Notes under the pieces: model-generated | The model's database searches: none | What the model saw: the letters and a program-made list of their open reading frames with translations, nothing else | Told to the model about the DNA's origin: nothing | Shown here: positions 10,215 to 21,152 of the stretch, piece after piece | Numbering within the stretch: position 1 is the first letter of the stretch | Layout: every line of letters begins with the position of its first letter | Program-made: the position numbers and the translations under genes | NCBI GenBank assembly: GCA_022432975.1 | Contig: CM039505.1 | Coordinates: forward strand, 47,350,544 to 47,414,543 | Direction of reading: 5' to 3' | Source: Begonia masoniana | Lineage: Eukaryota; Streptophyta; Magnoliopsida; Cucurbitales; Begoniaceae | DNA: 64,000 nucleotides

Positions 10215-11382
10215 TAGGGGTGGAATTCGGTTACGCTGAACCAGAAAATCGAACCGCACAGATTATTTGGTTTGGTTCGGTTTGATTTTGAATGCATTAA
10301 ACCGAATTTGAAACCGAACCACCTAAACCAAATTTGTTCAGGTTCGGTTCTCAGTTATGTTTATTGAAACCCGAACAAACTGAACCGAACCGAAACTTAA
10401 CCCCTTGACCCTAGCTTTTATGCGTGATTTTCATTTGCACTTTGCAGAAGCCGGTGAGAGGGAGACCAACGACCAACGCGATCGGCGAGACGCAGAACAG
10501 CAGAAGCGCGATAGAGCAGAGGCGTGCGAGCGAGGCTGCGAGCTCCTTCGAGCAGAGGCGTGCAAGTTCTTTCGAGGCTGCGCGTTCCTTCGAGCAGAGG
10601 AGTGCGAGGCTGTGAGTTCCTTCGAGCAGAGAAGTGCGAGCTCTTCCAAAATTTGTTCACTTCAGTTTATACGTAAAGCTGAGGTACTTTAATGGCGGAA
10701 ATGTCTTTCTCTAATTCTAATGCAGCTTCAATTTGCCCTGAAATTTTGGGAGAAATTAGGGTTTTTTTTTTCGTAAAACTATGTTTGGATTGAATTGGGG
10801 AATTTTTTCATGAATGTAATTGAACTAGATTAAGCTACTAGAAGCTATTAGTTGGTGCTTGTTGAACTGTTCGGGATTGGTGTTTGTATTTTTTGTTGGA
10901 AAGCAGTGCAAGTGTTTTTGCTCTATTTTTTGTCCTTTTGCAAAATCTTTGTGCGGGGTCGGTTTGCTTTGAAATTTCGACCGTAGTTTGCACTTCTCTG
11001 ATTTTTGTTAACCGTCAGTTCATCTGTTTGGGCTGTTAGTTTCTCCTCTAAAGTGCCCATTTTGTTGAAGCTGGAAAACTTACTTCTTGAGCTTTTTTGC
11101 AGGTTTTAAGCTTGATTTTCGTCAAACGGAAGGTGAATCTTATCTCAGTTTAGAGCCCAAAAACAAAAAAAGCGAGCCCAAACCAAAAAAGCTAGTCAAA
11201 ACAGAGAAACTGAAAATAATTCTAAATTTCCAAAATCGAACCTAAACCAAACAGACAAAACCAAAAACCGAGACTCGGTTTACAGTCGGTTCAGTTTTAG
11301 TTTGTAATTTTGCAAACCAAACCGATCGATTTGGTTCTAATTCGTCCTATAATTGAACCCAACCGAACTGATTCTACCCTTA
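10215..11382. mobile_element. Non-autonomous hAT-type DNA element
   Basis: The element is bounded by an exact 8-bp target duplication, attaaaac (10207-10214 and 11383-11390). Its ends are imperfect inverted repeats: TAGGGGTGGAATTCGGTT on the left, and TAAGGGTAGAATCAGTT reading inward from the right. 8-bp duplications and TAGGGGTG-like ends are typical of hAT elements. Subterminal regions are dense in ggttcggtt/aaccgaacc motifs, as in many plant hAT elements. The interior has no transposase. It holds a GC-rich block with short tandem repeats and intron/UTR-like sequence. Confidence 0.8.
10512..10650 (+). repeat. Short tandem repeats inside the hAT element
   Basis: Four imperfect copies of a unit containing ttcgagcagagg(c/a)gtgcgag, at irregular spacing of roughly 30-45 bases. 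They lie in the only GC-rich part of the element. They open reading frames on both strands, but none resembles a known protein, so I treat them as repeat, not gene. Confidence 0.6.
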
Positions 11383-11390
11383 ATTAAAAC

Positions 11391-12199
11391 AAGTGGATGT
11401 TGTTTTGTAAAACTAATATATATTTTTCATATATTATTCATTGATAATTTTATATTAACAAGCTGGTATCTTCATCATATACATCACAAATAAAAAATGT
11501 TTAATTTGTTAAACATTTCATTTGCGGATTGCTTTTACTTGTTCCATTACTTTCAAAGTTCTAAGTGCGCCATAAGAACTTTTATTAGACAACTAAACTA
11601 CAAGGTCTAAACTGAAATCTACCCTAAATTATAGACTAAATACATATTTTATTCTAAATTTTTATTTGTGGTAAAATGTAATTTAAACTTTAACTTTGAA
11701 ATCATTAACAAATTAATCTTAAACTATTGTTTGACAAATGAAATTTTCGCATTTAAACGGTCAATAATTTGAATTTTATCATCAATTTGTCTATTAAACT
11801 CAACATGTGCATACTATGTTGTTCATTTAACAAGGTAGTTTAACTCAATTTTTAACTCTTGCGGTAATTTTTAGCTCGATTTTCAAATTTTTCAAGAGAC
11901 GAAGTCAAACTCGCAATAGAATTCGGAATCAAGTTGGAAATTACTAAAGAAATTAGAAATCAGATTAAAACAACTTACTAAATAAAAAATATGGTATAAC
12001 TTGCTGACTTTGACAGAAAAGTTAACTGTAATTTTCAAATTACTAACTATAACAATTTAGGGTTTCTAAATTGAAAATTCAAATTCGAAATCCTCAAGTC
12101 AAACCTAATTCAAGATTTTAGCCTTAAAATCTCTAAAAAACCAGAGAAAATCTGATTCAACCGTTTGAAAATAAGATTAGAAATCGGATTTTTCGTTAG
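11391..12199. other. AT-rich stretch, no gene; may include U3 of Element A
   Basis: Low-GC sequence with no coding signal. The left end of Element A's 5' LTR must lie in or near here, because a TATA box for that LTR is at 12332. I found no convincing TG start with the target duplication expected from the right flank of the 3' LTR (ttgac). Confidence 0.4.
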
Positions 12200-12331
12200 T
12201 TGTAACCCTAGAGCCTCTAAAAATCCGATTGGGAATCAGATTTACAACCTGGATGGAAGGTAGATGTCTAGCTTTGGAAATCTGATGCCATGGAATTCTG
12301 ATTTTTTGGGAGGTTGGTTGAAAAACCCCTC

Positions 12332-12338
12332 TATAAAT
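12332..12338 (+). promoter_or_regulatory. TATA box of the Element A 5' LTR
   Basis: TATAAAT in a local GC-richer context (cccctctataaattgagagg), about 65 bases before a CT microsatellite in the presumed transcribed leader. Placement within the LTR fits a U3/R boundary. Activity is not testable from sequence. Confidence 0.4.
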
Positions 12339-12396
12339 TGAGAGGCTCGGTGTAGATGGAGAGCACACTAGAGGTCTCTCTGGATTTCACTAAGGA

Positions 12397-12398
<2 letters not shown>

Positions 12399-12445
<47 letters not shown>
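12399..12445 (+). repeat. (CT)n microsatellite
   Basis: About 23 uninterrupted CT dinucleotides inside the LTR leader of Element A. It creates an artefactual Ser-Leu run in one reading frame. Confidence 0.95.
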
Positions 12446-12448
<3 letters not shown>

Positions 12449-12835
12449 CAGAGGACTTACCTTCGACCTCCGGTCTCTGAGCGCCACCTAGTCGTAGCCA
12501 CAAGCTTTACTCGAGCGGCCGAGCTCAGAAGAAACTTCCCTCGGTCGAAGTTGTCGTTGTTCATCGAAGACAATCCTCTCGGATGTTTTGGTTTGCACGA
12601 CGCAAAGAAGCCACGAAGAAGGAAGAAGGAAGAAGGAGAAAGAAGAAAGAGTTCAAGTTTTCTTTAAACACATGACCTGGTTCATTAAAGGACCGTTCAA
12701 CTGAACCAGAAATGGCCCAACCCAATTTTGACTAGAATCGCCCAGACCGAGCCAGATTGCTTCCGGACTGTCAAATTCGATCAAAAGCTATCTGAAACGA
12801 TCTGAATCCGACCGAACCAATCTAAGAATAAACCG

Positions 12836-13075
12836 GTAAAGAATTTTTGCCCAAATCATTTTGAAATAGATTTATTAAAGTGAGAAATTAATACCGAATA
12901 TTTTATTTAGGCAGGAAAAATCCTGAAATTCGTCCGAATCGATCCCATTCGACCCTATCCGACCAAGTGTACACGTAAGAATTTTTGTCCAAAATCTTTT
13001 GAAAATTGAATTTATTTAAGTAGGAATTTAATACCAAATATTTTATTCAGACATAATATTATTTGGAATTTTAGA
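12836..13075 (+). repeat. Diverged tandem duplication in the LTR of Element A
   Basis: Two copies of a unit of roughly 140 bases, starting gtaa(a)gaatttttg(c/t)ccaaa and containing aataccgaatattttattta or its variant (about 12836-12930 and 12975-13075). They are clearly related but diverged. They lie in the LTR portion lost from the 3' copy. Confidence 0.6.
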
Positions 13076-13328
13076 AAAATCATGATAAACTTAAACTCTT
13101 GGAATCCAGGTAAGTGAAAATACCACGTTTTCAATATTTTGGCTACGACCCTATATCACAAAGTTTATGTTATTTTCTTATGATTTACATGATTCTGATA
13201 TTTGAATTGAATACGCATATTTAGACATTGACATAGTATCGTTTTGAAAAGATAAAATTGATAGGACATTTTTTATGTGTATGAATATGATGGAATTGAC
13301 GGAAAATATGTGATAGCGAATTCTGAGC

Positions 13329-13478
13329 GACAATGTGATGGCTAAACTTGAAGGAAAATGAGATAGCTACACCTAAACGACAATGAGATAGCTATACTTG
13401 AACGAAAATAAGATGACAAAACATGAACGACAATGAGATTGCTAAGTCTGAACGAAGGTTGGAAAATAAGTTCTGAAC
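13329..13478 (+). repeat. 25-bp tandem repeat, about six units
   Basis: Six consecutive 25-base units with consensus ga(c/a)aatgagatagcta.a..tgaac. Alternate units begin gacaatg and gaaaatg, so the array may be a 50-bp higher-order repeat. It lies inside Element A's 5' LTR and is absent from its shortened 3' LTR. The last unit is the most diverged. Confidence 0.8.
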
Positions 13479-13831
13479 TAGTATGTAATTGTTAAGCCAG
13501 GATTTGGTAAAAGTAATGTTAATTTTGCATATGCACGCGTTTTCACTTGCAGTGTTATTCTCATAGTTTATAGTTTTTTTGATGTTGGTGAGTTTTTATC
13601 CGATGAAGAATTGACGATGATCGATAACCTTCCAGAGGCAAACGAGCATACAGAAGAATGCGATGTTTTTTTTTAGGAAAGAATTTAAATTAGTATGTTT
13701 CAGTTTCGAGAATATTTTCATAAATTATTTCGGTTGAAATTTTGAATAATTTATGTTGACTTCGTCATTGATAAATTTTTATGGATGATTTTAATTCTGC
13801 ATTTATTTCAATTTTGACTAAAGTTATTTAA

Positions 13832-16362
13832 TGTAACACCCGGCATTTTGCCATGTAAATGTTTTCCCCGATAATTTATGTGGGATTAAATAGGTATTAA
13901 TGCAAGGAGTATTTTTGTCAGAAACCAAAACGACGGTGTTTGTAGAATTTAAATTGTGGAACAAAAACCAAACTAAGTGTGATTAAAATGAACCAATTTG
14001 GTTGTAAACCAATGAAAGGGCAAAGTTGGCACTCAATTAAGGTGGTTGGGAGTAGGCCATTGGTTGGTTGCCATGTGGCAACTTGTTGAAGAAGACAACC
14101 TTCTTCTCCTCTCCTCCTCACTCTACGTAAAAACCTTCACTTCTCCTCTGTTTTCTCTCTGCCAGGCGACAAAAGTTCACCCAAACACCTTTGATCTTCT
14201 AGAGTTTTCCTTGTTTTCTGCCTAAGGTAAACATCTTCTAATGCTAACACATTTGGACAAGCAAAAAGTATGCGTTTTGCTGAAGTTTTAGGTTAAGGTA
14301 TTTAGGAGAAAACTCTCGGTTTTTGTATGGAAACACACCCACTGTTTTCTAAATGTCCGAGATGAGTTTGCTGCATATCCTGCAAACTTATTAGTTAACA
14401 TATGCAGCTGTTTAATACATCTTCATGCATGCTACAGATCCGAGCATTTCAGGGGCATTCGAGCATCTGACACGACAGCAAACAGGTAAGTTCATACGTT
14501 TATGTTGGCCCTTATGGCCCTACAACTTGGAGGTACTAGGTATGGTTCGGGTAGATAGGTTTTAGGTTATGTTTTAAGTTAAACATGTTTCCATTATATT
14601 CTGTTTCCCTGTAGTATTCATTCTGCCATCTGTGAATGTTAGGTTTAAGTATCGCACTTATTCATGCATACACGTTTCCTGTAAAATCATGCAAATGTTT
14701 TCAGCACTGGTTTTGAAGTGAGTAAGATAAAATCTGTAATGTAATGTGCGGTTAAGTGTGGACGAGGACTGGCATCCTGTCAAGTACTCCTGTTATGTCC
14801 TGAAAGTGGCATGTACACCCTGTTGCGCCAGCTCCTCCTCCCACTTATACCTTTCCTGTCCAGTGAAATGTAATGTAAAGTAATGTTCATGTATTTGAAA
14901 CGTTCATGCATAGCATATGCATCACTGCATTTATTTCTGATGTGTCCTTACTGAGCTCTAGGCTCATAGGTGAACTCCCTGTTGTAGGTACGGATGCTCC
15001 AGATGAGGACCTTGCTCCTCAAGCTGATGAGTTGATGTAGTTGGCGGATCGAGCTCATTGTGATTGGTTGCTGCAGTCGGACCAATGTTATCCCTGTGAG
15101 ATTTGTCTTTTGAAATGTTAGGTCAAGTCCTGCATAGCTTTTGAGGCTTTAAAACCAATGTGTAAGTAGTAATTTTTTTTTATGTTTTCAAAACTCCCGT
15201 TGTGAATTCCGAAATGTAGGTCATGTCTGTTTAGTTCTGTTGTGAATTATAAACGGTGTAAAGTTCCTTTAGGTGTTGTTTTTTTTTTAAACCTCTGTAT
15301 TTTTGACAGTTGCGTGTATGCTTGAAGTATTCTGGAACTGTCTGTGTTTGTTTCTTTTTTTTAGGTTATGCATGGATAGTCTCGAATTTTAGAGCTATCC
15401 ATGCCGTTTGTTTTCTTGAAATCTGTCATCTGGAATGAAGGTTTGAAACCTTTATGCCTTCTGTTTTTAAGCTCTCTGTCTATATGTCTTTCTGTCAAAA
15501 GTTGTAATTCTGCCTTTAAAACTGTCTTCCGATTTCATCTTCCGGTGGACATTTTGCTTATATCTACCGGTAAGTAATGTTTTCTTATGTTTTCACCCCT
15601 GCCGATGCCTGTTATTTTTTTTGTGTAGTTTAGTCTAAGTCTAAACTTCATCTACCGATAGATACTGTACACGTTTTGTCTTATTCATATCCTCTGCTAA
15701 ACAGTAATTCTGTTATAGTTTTCCATCTGCCGATGACGTCTTCACATCTTCCGATGACGTCATCACCTTCTGCCGATTACGTTTACTGCCTGCCGATTAC
15801 GTTTACTGCCTGCCGATTCCGTTAGCTGCTCCCATCTGCCGATGACGTCATCACATCTTCCGATGACGTCATCACCTTCTGCCGATTACGTTTACTGCCT
15901 GCCGATTCCGTTAGCTGCTCCCATCTGCCGATGACGTCATCACATCTTCCGATGACGTCATCACCTTCTGCCGATTACGTTTACTGCCTCTATCTTCCGA
16001 TGACGTCAGAACATCTTCCGGCTGACGTCACCACCTTCTGCCGGCTTCGTCTGTTGTCTGCCTCTTCCGATGACGTCATCCACTGATTTCTCCTCCGGTT
16101 CCGTTTAAAACTACATATTCCGCCAGTTTTATGCTATTTCTGTTCGGTTATCCATTTATGAGACCTGTTTGTTTTCCATTCCAGAGAACTCTGTCTTCCC
16201 CTGTAAATGTTTTCGATTACCCACTGCAGTTCTTCCTCTCTGTTCACTGTTTTGACTGTTCTATTTGTTCAAAAAAAATAGTCACTGTTATTTCCTGTAA
16301 ATGTCCCGGAGTGACGGCTCCGATCCCGGAACCCGATTCGGATCCGGTTTCGGGCTGTCACA
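13832..16362 (+). mobile_element. Solo LTR, Tekay-like, inserted in Element A's 5' LTR
   Basis: A 2531-bp LTR beginning TGTAACACCCGGCA and ending GGGCTGTCACA, flanked by a perfect 5-bp duplication tttaa (13827-13831 and 16363-16367). Removing it rejoins host sequence that matches the 3' LTR of Element A at 60390-60440. No internal region, PBS or polypurine tract is present, so it is a solo LTR from recombination. Polarity is set by the TGTAACACCCGG start shared with Elements E and 62997. It carries a conspicuous TGACGTCA array near its 3' end. Confidence 0.88.
15725..16080 (+). repeat. Tandem repeat array with TGACGTCA boxes in the solo LTR
   Basis: Repeats built from (t/c)tgccgat and cttccgat modules, with an 89-bp higher-order period between 15831 and 15920. 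TGACGTC occurs nine times (15734, 15755, 15843, 15864, 15932, 15953, 16001, 16023, 16071), and eight of these are the full palindrome TGACGTCA. That palindrome is the classical core for plant TGA/bZIP and CREB-like factors. Interspersed gccgattacg/gccgattccg units vary. Function as an enhancer is inference. Confidence 0.85.
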
Positions 16363-16555
16363 TTTAATGATCAAACATTGTTTTAAGTTTCTGCGCTTTT
16401 AATGTTTTCATTCAAGTTTTTTTTTAAAATTCTAGAAATTAGGGTTATAACGCTAGAAATTAAATCTGATTTGTAAAATCGAATTAGAAAAAAAGATTAG
16501 GATTTTCAAATTAAGGTTTTAAAATTGAGAATTTAGAATTTGGGGCGTTACAGTT

Positions 16556-16567
16556 TGATATCAGAGC
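16556..16567 (+). promoter_or_regulatory. Primer-binding site of Element A
   Basis: tgatatcagagc lies three bases after the 5' LTR end. It differs at one base from tggtatcagagc, the complement of initiator tRNA-Met used by most plant LTR elements. It fixes the strand of Element A as plus. Confidence 0.75.
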
Positions 16568-17297
16568 AAAGTTTATAAAATGGTTCTGTAGACTTATATG
16601 TATGTTCATGTGCACCTAAATGATTGTTGATAAACAAGTAAGTGTGTACTAAAATTTATATTTTGATAAAAGTATTTTTGATAAATTTATAGTACATTTT
16701 AAAGTAAGTATACAAAGATTTTCTTAAATTAAGTCTTCATGATGTAGACTTATGGCCAATCGTAGAGAAATTAGAAATGAACGGGATACAGTACTCGATC
16801 GAATAATGGATATAATCGAGATGCAAGCAAGACAAATTGAACAGCTATCACAGGCAGCTAATGATGCAGCCCAGGCGGCTACTGCCACGACACAAGCAAT
16901 TAATATGCAGACCCAGATTACTAATAGTCTTCGACATGCTTATATTGATTTCGATAGATTTTGAAGATTGGATCCTCTAATTTTTAATGGCAATTTAGTA
17001 AAATTTGCAGCAGTAGATAATTGGATTAGGACCATCAGAGAGATTTTTGAGCATGCCAAGATTTCAAAAGAAGAGAAGTAGATTGCACATCCTCTATGTT
17101 CCGAATAGAGGCACGTTAGTGGTGGGATTCTGTGAAGGTGATGCATCTAGTCACCACCATAATCTGGAAGAAATTTCAAGAGCTTTTCTATAAGAAATAT
17201 TTTATGTATTCTATGATCGATGCGAAGGCGGCGAAATTCATGGCTCTAAAGCAGACATTAGTGTAATTGATTATTTGCACAAATTTGAACAACTTTT

Positions 17298-17805
17298 CTG
17301 TTATACCCCTCGCCGCTGAAGCGCCTCGCCTCAACAGTCGACAGAGTACATCTATACCCGATTGAAAATCACACGTTCGACGAATCAGCTGACAGCCTGT
17401 GAAGGACGAACCGACGAAGGTAAGCTCTCTGCTCTTTGCCTCTTTCGGTTTCTGTATTTTTATGAAGTGGGGATGATTATTCTATGTCAATGCATATATA
17501 TATTTCTGTAATTATGGTCTCAAGGAGAATCATTTTGTATTGCTCTGCTGCAAATTTTGAAATCCAGTCTCGCCTCAAAATAGTTGATTAGTTTGTATTG
17601 CATTTCGGTTTCTGCATTTTGCATTTTCCCAACAATAAAATTTTTTATTGTTGGGAAAAACCAGAATCAGAACCAAATTTCTGGTTCGGTTCTAGTCCGG
17701 TCCTCAAAATTTTTTTATGGGTGTTGGTTCTGAAAATTGAAAACTGAAATATATAGGTCTGGTCCTATTCTCTCTCAAAACTAGACCGAACCAGACCATG
17801 ATCAC
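17298..17805. mobile_element. Foreign insertion in Element A gag, hAT-like right end
   Basis: Gag homology stops after KFEQLF and resumes at QGLKAEIFSDIH-like sequence near 17812. The intervening 0.5 kb has ggttcggttc/gaccgaacc motifs. Its right edge reads inward as ATAGGGTGATCATGG, like hAT ends. The matching left end is not found, so it is truncated or rearranged. It includes an exon-like start with a GTAAG donor at about 17420 and a perfect hairpin at 17624-17659. Boundaries are approximate. Confidence 0.45.
17624..17659. repeat. Perfect 17-bp-arm hairpin
   Basis: ttttcccaacaataaaa (17624-17640) is followed after two T bases by its exact reverse complement (17643-17659). It lies in the foreign fragment inside Element A gag. 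Such short perfect palindromes can be MITE cores, but no ends are visible. Confidence 0.85.
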
Positions 17806-18280
17806 CCTATCGTCCAAGGATTGAAAGCGGAGATATTCAGTGATATTCATCTTATCACCGCTAAGTACTCTCCATTTGCATTCGTGGTGGAAAAAGCGTT
17901 GCGTGCAGAAAAAAAGAGAATGAAGTCATCAAAGCTCAGAAGTTTAGAATGAGGTATAGTCATGCAACTCAAACCACAAGGAATAAACTCGCGCAACAAC
18001 AATAGGCTAAATCTAAGCGACCAATGATTAGTGGACCTGTTGAAGGACATTCTAAGTATGTTAAAAAGAAGCCCATAATGATGTCTAATATGCCTATGTG
18101 TTCCTCATCCAAGAAGCCACATGCTGGAGAATGTCGCGCTCATACAATGGCTTGTTTTAAGTGCGATGAACAATGACATTTTATTAAAGACTGTCCAAAG
18201 AATGATAGAGAGCAAACCACGACGACTGCTAGAGTTTTCACCATGACCAAAAGATGAAGCTGAAGGGACTGGCATATATT

Positions 18281-19624
18281 CTTGCATATTAATTGATTAT
18301 GGAGCTATTACACACTCTTTTATATCCCTTGAACATGCAATAAAGTTAGAAAACAAAATACAATCTCTAGAGTATAAATTAAGAGTAGCTACACCTTCGG
18401 GCTAAGTAATGTTTGCCAACTCTATCATTAGAAAATGCGATGTGTCTATTGAGAAGAACCAATTGCAGGTTGATTTAATTATTATGGCGATGCACGATTA
18501 CAATGTTATTCTTGGATAGATTGGCTTACCAAGTATTATGCGACTATTGATTGTCGCAAGAAGATGGTAAAATTTCAATTGTCTGGAAAGGAGCAATTCT
18601 TTTTCTACGGAGACTCTAAAGGTTCGAGAGTTCTAGTGATATCCGCTATGCAAGCTCTAAGACTATTGAATTCCGGATGTATTGAAATTCTGGCAAGTGC
18701 TATATGTTCTGAACTTGAAGGAGCCACAACTTTGGATAAGCTACCGATAGTCTGTGAATTTTTAGATGTCTTCCCTGATGATTTGACAAATTTACCACCG
18801 GCGAGAGATGTGGAATTCAACATTGATATGCTACCTGGAACGACACCGATCTCTAAAAGTCCTTATAGAATGGCACCAAGTGAGTTAAAGGAGTTAAAGA
18901 CTCAACTCGATTATTGGTTGAGAAATGATTTATTCAACCGAGCTTTCACTTTTGGGAGCACCGATTTTGTAAAGAAAAAAGACGGATCTATGAGGATGTG
19001 TATTGACTATCGAGAGCTCAACAAAGTCACTATTAAGAACAAGTATCCACTGTCGAGAATTGATAATTTATTTGTTCAATTAAAGGGAGCGACCGTTTTC
19101 TCGAAGATTGATATCAAATCTGGCTATCATCAACTAAGAATTAAAGAAGATGATGTGTTCAAAACGGCATTTCGCACAAGATATGGCCACTTTGAATTTC
19201 GAGTTATGTCGTTTTGGATTAAGTAATGCACCAACCGTATTTATGGATTTGATGAAACGGATTTCAAGACGTTCTTGGATAATTTTGTAATAATTTTTAT
19301 CGACGACATCCTCATCTACTCGAAGAATAAGGAGGAACATGAAGAATACTTGAAGATTGTTTTATCAACGTTGAAACATGAGAAGTTATATTCAAAATTC
19401 TCCAAGTGTGAATTTTGGATGAAGAAAATAGCTTTTCTCGACCACGTTGTTTCAAATGAGGGTGTATCAGTGAATCCAGTAAAGATTGAAGTTGTTAGTA
19501 AATGACCACTACCAAAGAACGTGGTTGAGATAAAGAGTTTTTTTTTGTCTTGCAAGATATTATCGGAGATTTGTAGAAGAATTTTCAAGATTATCCATCC
19601 CACTTACAAAACTAACCAAGAAAG
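18281..19624 (+). pseudogene. Element A protease and reverse transcriptase, 5' part
   Basis: Chromovirus-type pol. Protease: near 18290 the active site reads IDYGAITHSFI, with Tyr where Asp-Ser-Gly is expected. Reverse transcriptase: 18564-19226 has [38 protein letters not shown] and [13 protein letters not shown]. After a frameshift near 19220, 19275-19505 has [14 protein letters not shown] (catalytic FIDD) and SKCEFWM. A stop at 19503 and further shifts follow. Homology is cut at 19624 by Element B and resumes at 58691 in the RNase H-proximal region. Confidence 0.8.
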
Positions 19625-21152
19625 TGATGCGATTTGGGACCTATGACAAACGTATGCGGAAGACTAAACGTGATCACACGAAAATTGTGTTCAAAGGAAC
19701 ACTCTCAAATGCAACAGAGGCGTAATAACACAACAATGAACGAAAAACTGAGAATGAAATCAACGGAATGTGCAATTACAAGCATGGGAATTCTGAAGTT
19801 AACAACACGTAGAGTAAACACAGAGAGGAACAAAAAACACATTGCAACAAACACAAACAATGCTCTCGGTTAACAATTTCGAAGAGTCTCTCAAAACAGA
19901 GCAAATTTATGTGAAAACAGAAAACGAAATATGGAGGTGGGTGAAGTGATTTACTGATTGGGTGTGATCGAAACAATCAGAATTACCTCAGAGGAACGTT
20001 GTTTGGATTGGAGGGGTCCTTGTCAGCCGGTAGTCGACAGATTTGCGCTACGTCAGAAAACTACCTCACGTACAAAGCAATTCCAGTACAGGATGAAAAG
20101 TCCCTTTCAACTCGCGGCTACTTCCTCAGAAACGGCCGACGGAATGAATGGAAGATGACGAGGGAATGAAGAAACCCGAGACTGACCGAGAAACTATCTT
20201 ATGTTCTGCTTTTTGATACATGTCTTCCCGTGGAAAGAACAGTTTTTGGGGTCGATTTTCTACCTCTTCAACCTTTTAAACTCTCAAAGAGAGAGGTGAG
20301 GAAGGCAATAAGAACTCACTCAAGCAACCGTGAGCTTGTGAGCAATTTTTGGTGATCAACATCTGGTGCTAAGCACTAGCGAGGTGCATAGAGAACCAAC
20401 GGAGAAAACTCCGCAAATCAAGACAATTTTTCAACGATTTCCAAATATTGAATGTTTAAAAATTGATTACAAAATCCTTTAGAAACGAGTTTAAAAGAAA
20501 CAAGGGTAATCGGAGGTAAAAACCAGAAAGGAAATAAAAATTTGTCCGTTGAACAAAATAGTCGTTGGAGCGTCGACGCTTTGGCCACGTAGGCACGCAA
20601 TCAGCGTTTCTAGGTGCGCAATCAACGCTTCTGCGCGCGCTGCTCTTCGTCCTTCTTCGCTCACGCCAATCTTCAGCTTCTGCTTTTCTAGCGCACATCC
20701 TGCTGTCGTGCGCTGCTTTCCCCCTTTTGATGCTTCTCTCTCTTTTCCGTGAAATGTATTTCTCTTTCAATAAAATTCCACTATATGAGCCCACGTTTTT
20801 CCACATTTACACATTTTGCCCAACAAACACCTTCCTTTGCTCATGTCAGTTTGTGTACTCAAAAACCCGATCTTCTAGGGAACCCTAAGCTTTAAAGAAG
20901 TCATTTTTTTGTAAAATTCACAAACCCGTTAGTTGAGATACCGCTAAAAATACTTACCTTGGTTTATGATCGTCTGATAGGAGCCCGTAGCACATCATCC
21001 TCTTCAAGTGATTGAGGATTTGTCCACAAATCCAGAGGTTGCCATTGTTGATGTTGCCTCCGTCATATGATTTCTCTACTAAACATAAACTTGAAAATAC
21101 GTTAGATTTAATCAATTCCGTATTTGGTGAGGGGTAGATCCGTGGCATATCA
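19625..21152 (-). mobile_element. Element B 3' LTR (left copy)
   Basis: Begins TGATGCGATTTGG and ends GGCATATCA on the plus strand, giving TG..CA termini on either strand. It matches 57145-58690 over its whole length, including an internal GC-rich part (about 20565-20720). Small open frames here recur in broken form in the other LTR and are not genes. Just right of it, at 21153-21164, the minus strand reads ccgagagagga, a plausible polypurine tract. Confidence 0.85.

Larger units (their letters stand above)
12200..16552 (+). mobile_element. Element A: 5' LTR of an old Ty3 chromovirus-like element (interrupted)
   Basis: The right end is clear: ..ttggggcgttaca at 16552, followed at once by a primer-binding site. 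The segment 13769-16552, minus the solo LTR at 13832-16362, matches the 3' LTR remnant at 60341-60584 (shared ttttatggatg.ttttaatt and ggggcgtta). A TATA box at 12332 marks the promoter. The left boundary is not resolved; 12200 is a guess based on tgtaaccc near there. The host sequence continues across the solo LTR without loss, apart from the duplication. Confidence 0.5.
16752..18260 (+). pseudogene. Element A gag remnant
   Basis: Starts at ATG 16752 with 70 clean residues rich in Ala/Gln (coiled-coil-like, DRIMDIIEMQARQIEQL), then stops at 16962. Gag-like reading continues in shifting frames up to 18250. The nucleocapsid zinc knuckle near 18140-18200 reads CFKCDEQ-stop-HFIKDCP, so a stop replaces part of the CCHC spacing. 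The body is split by a foreign fragment at about 17298-17805. This is a dead capsid gene. Confidence 0.7.

Noticed and set aside
10405..10692. Glu/Arg-rich frame in the hAT element
   Set aside because: Open on both strands because of short GC-rich tandem repeats; no recognisable domain.
12356..12667. Plus-strand frame with Ser-Leu run
   Set aside because: Created by the CT microsatellite in the LTR leader.
15725..16080. CRISPR-like regular repeat array
   Set aside because: Repeats are contiguous degenerate modules without unique spacers, in a plant LTR.
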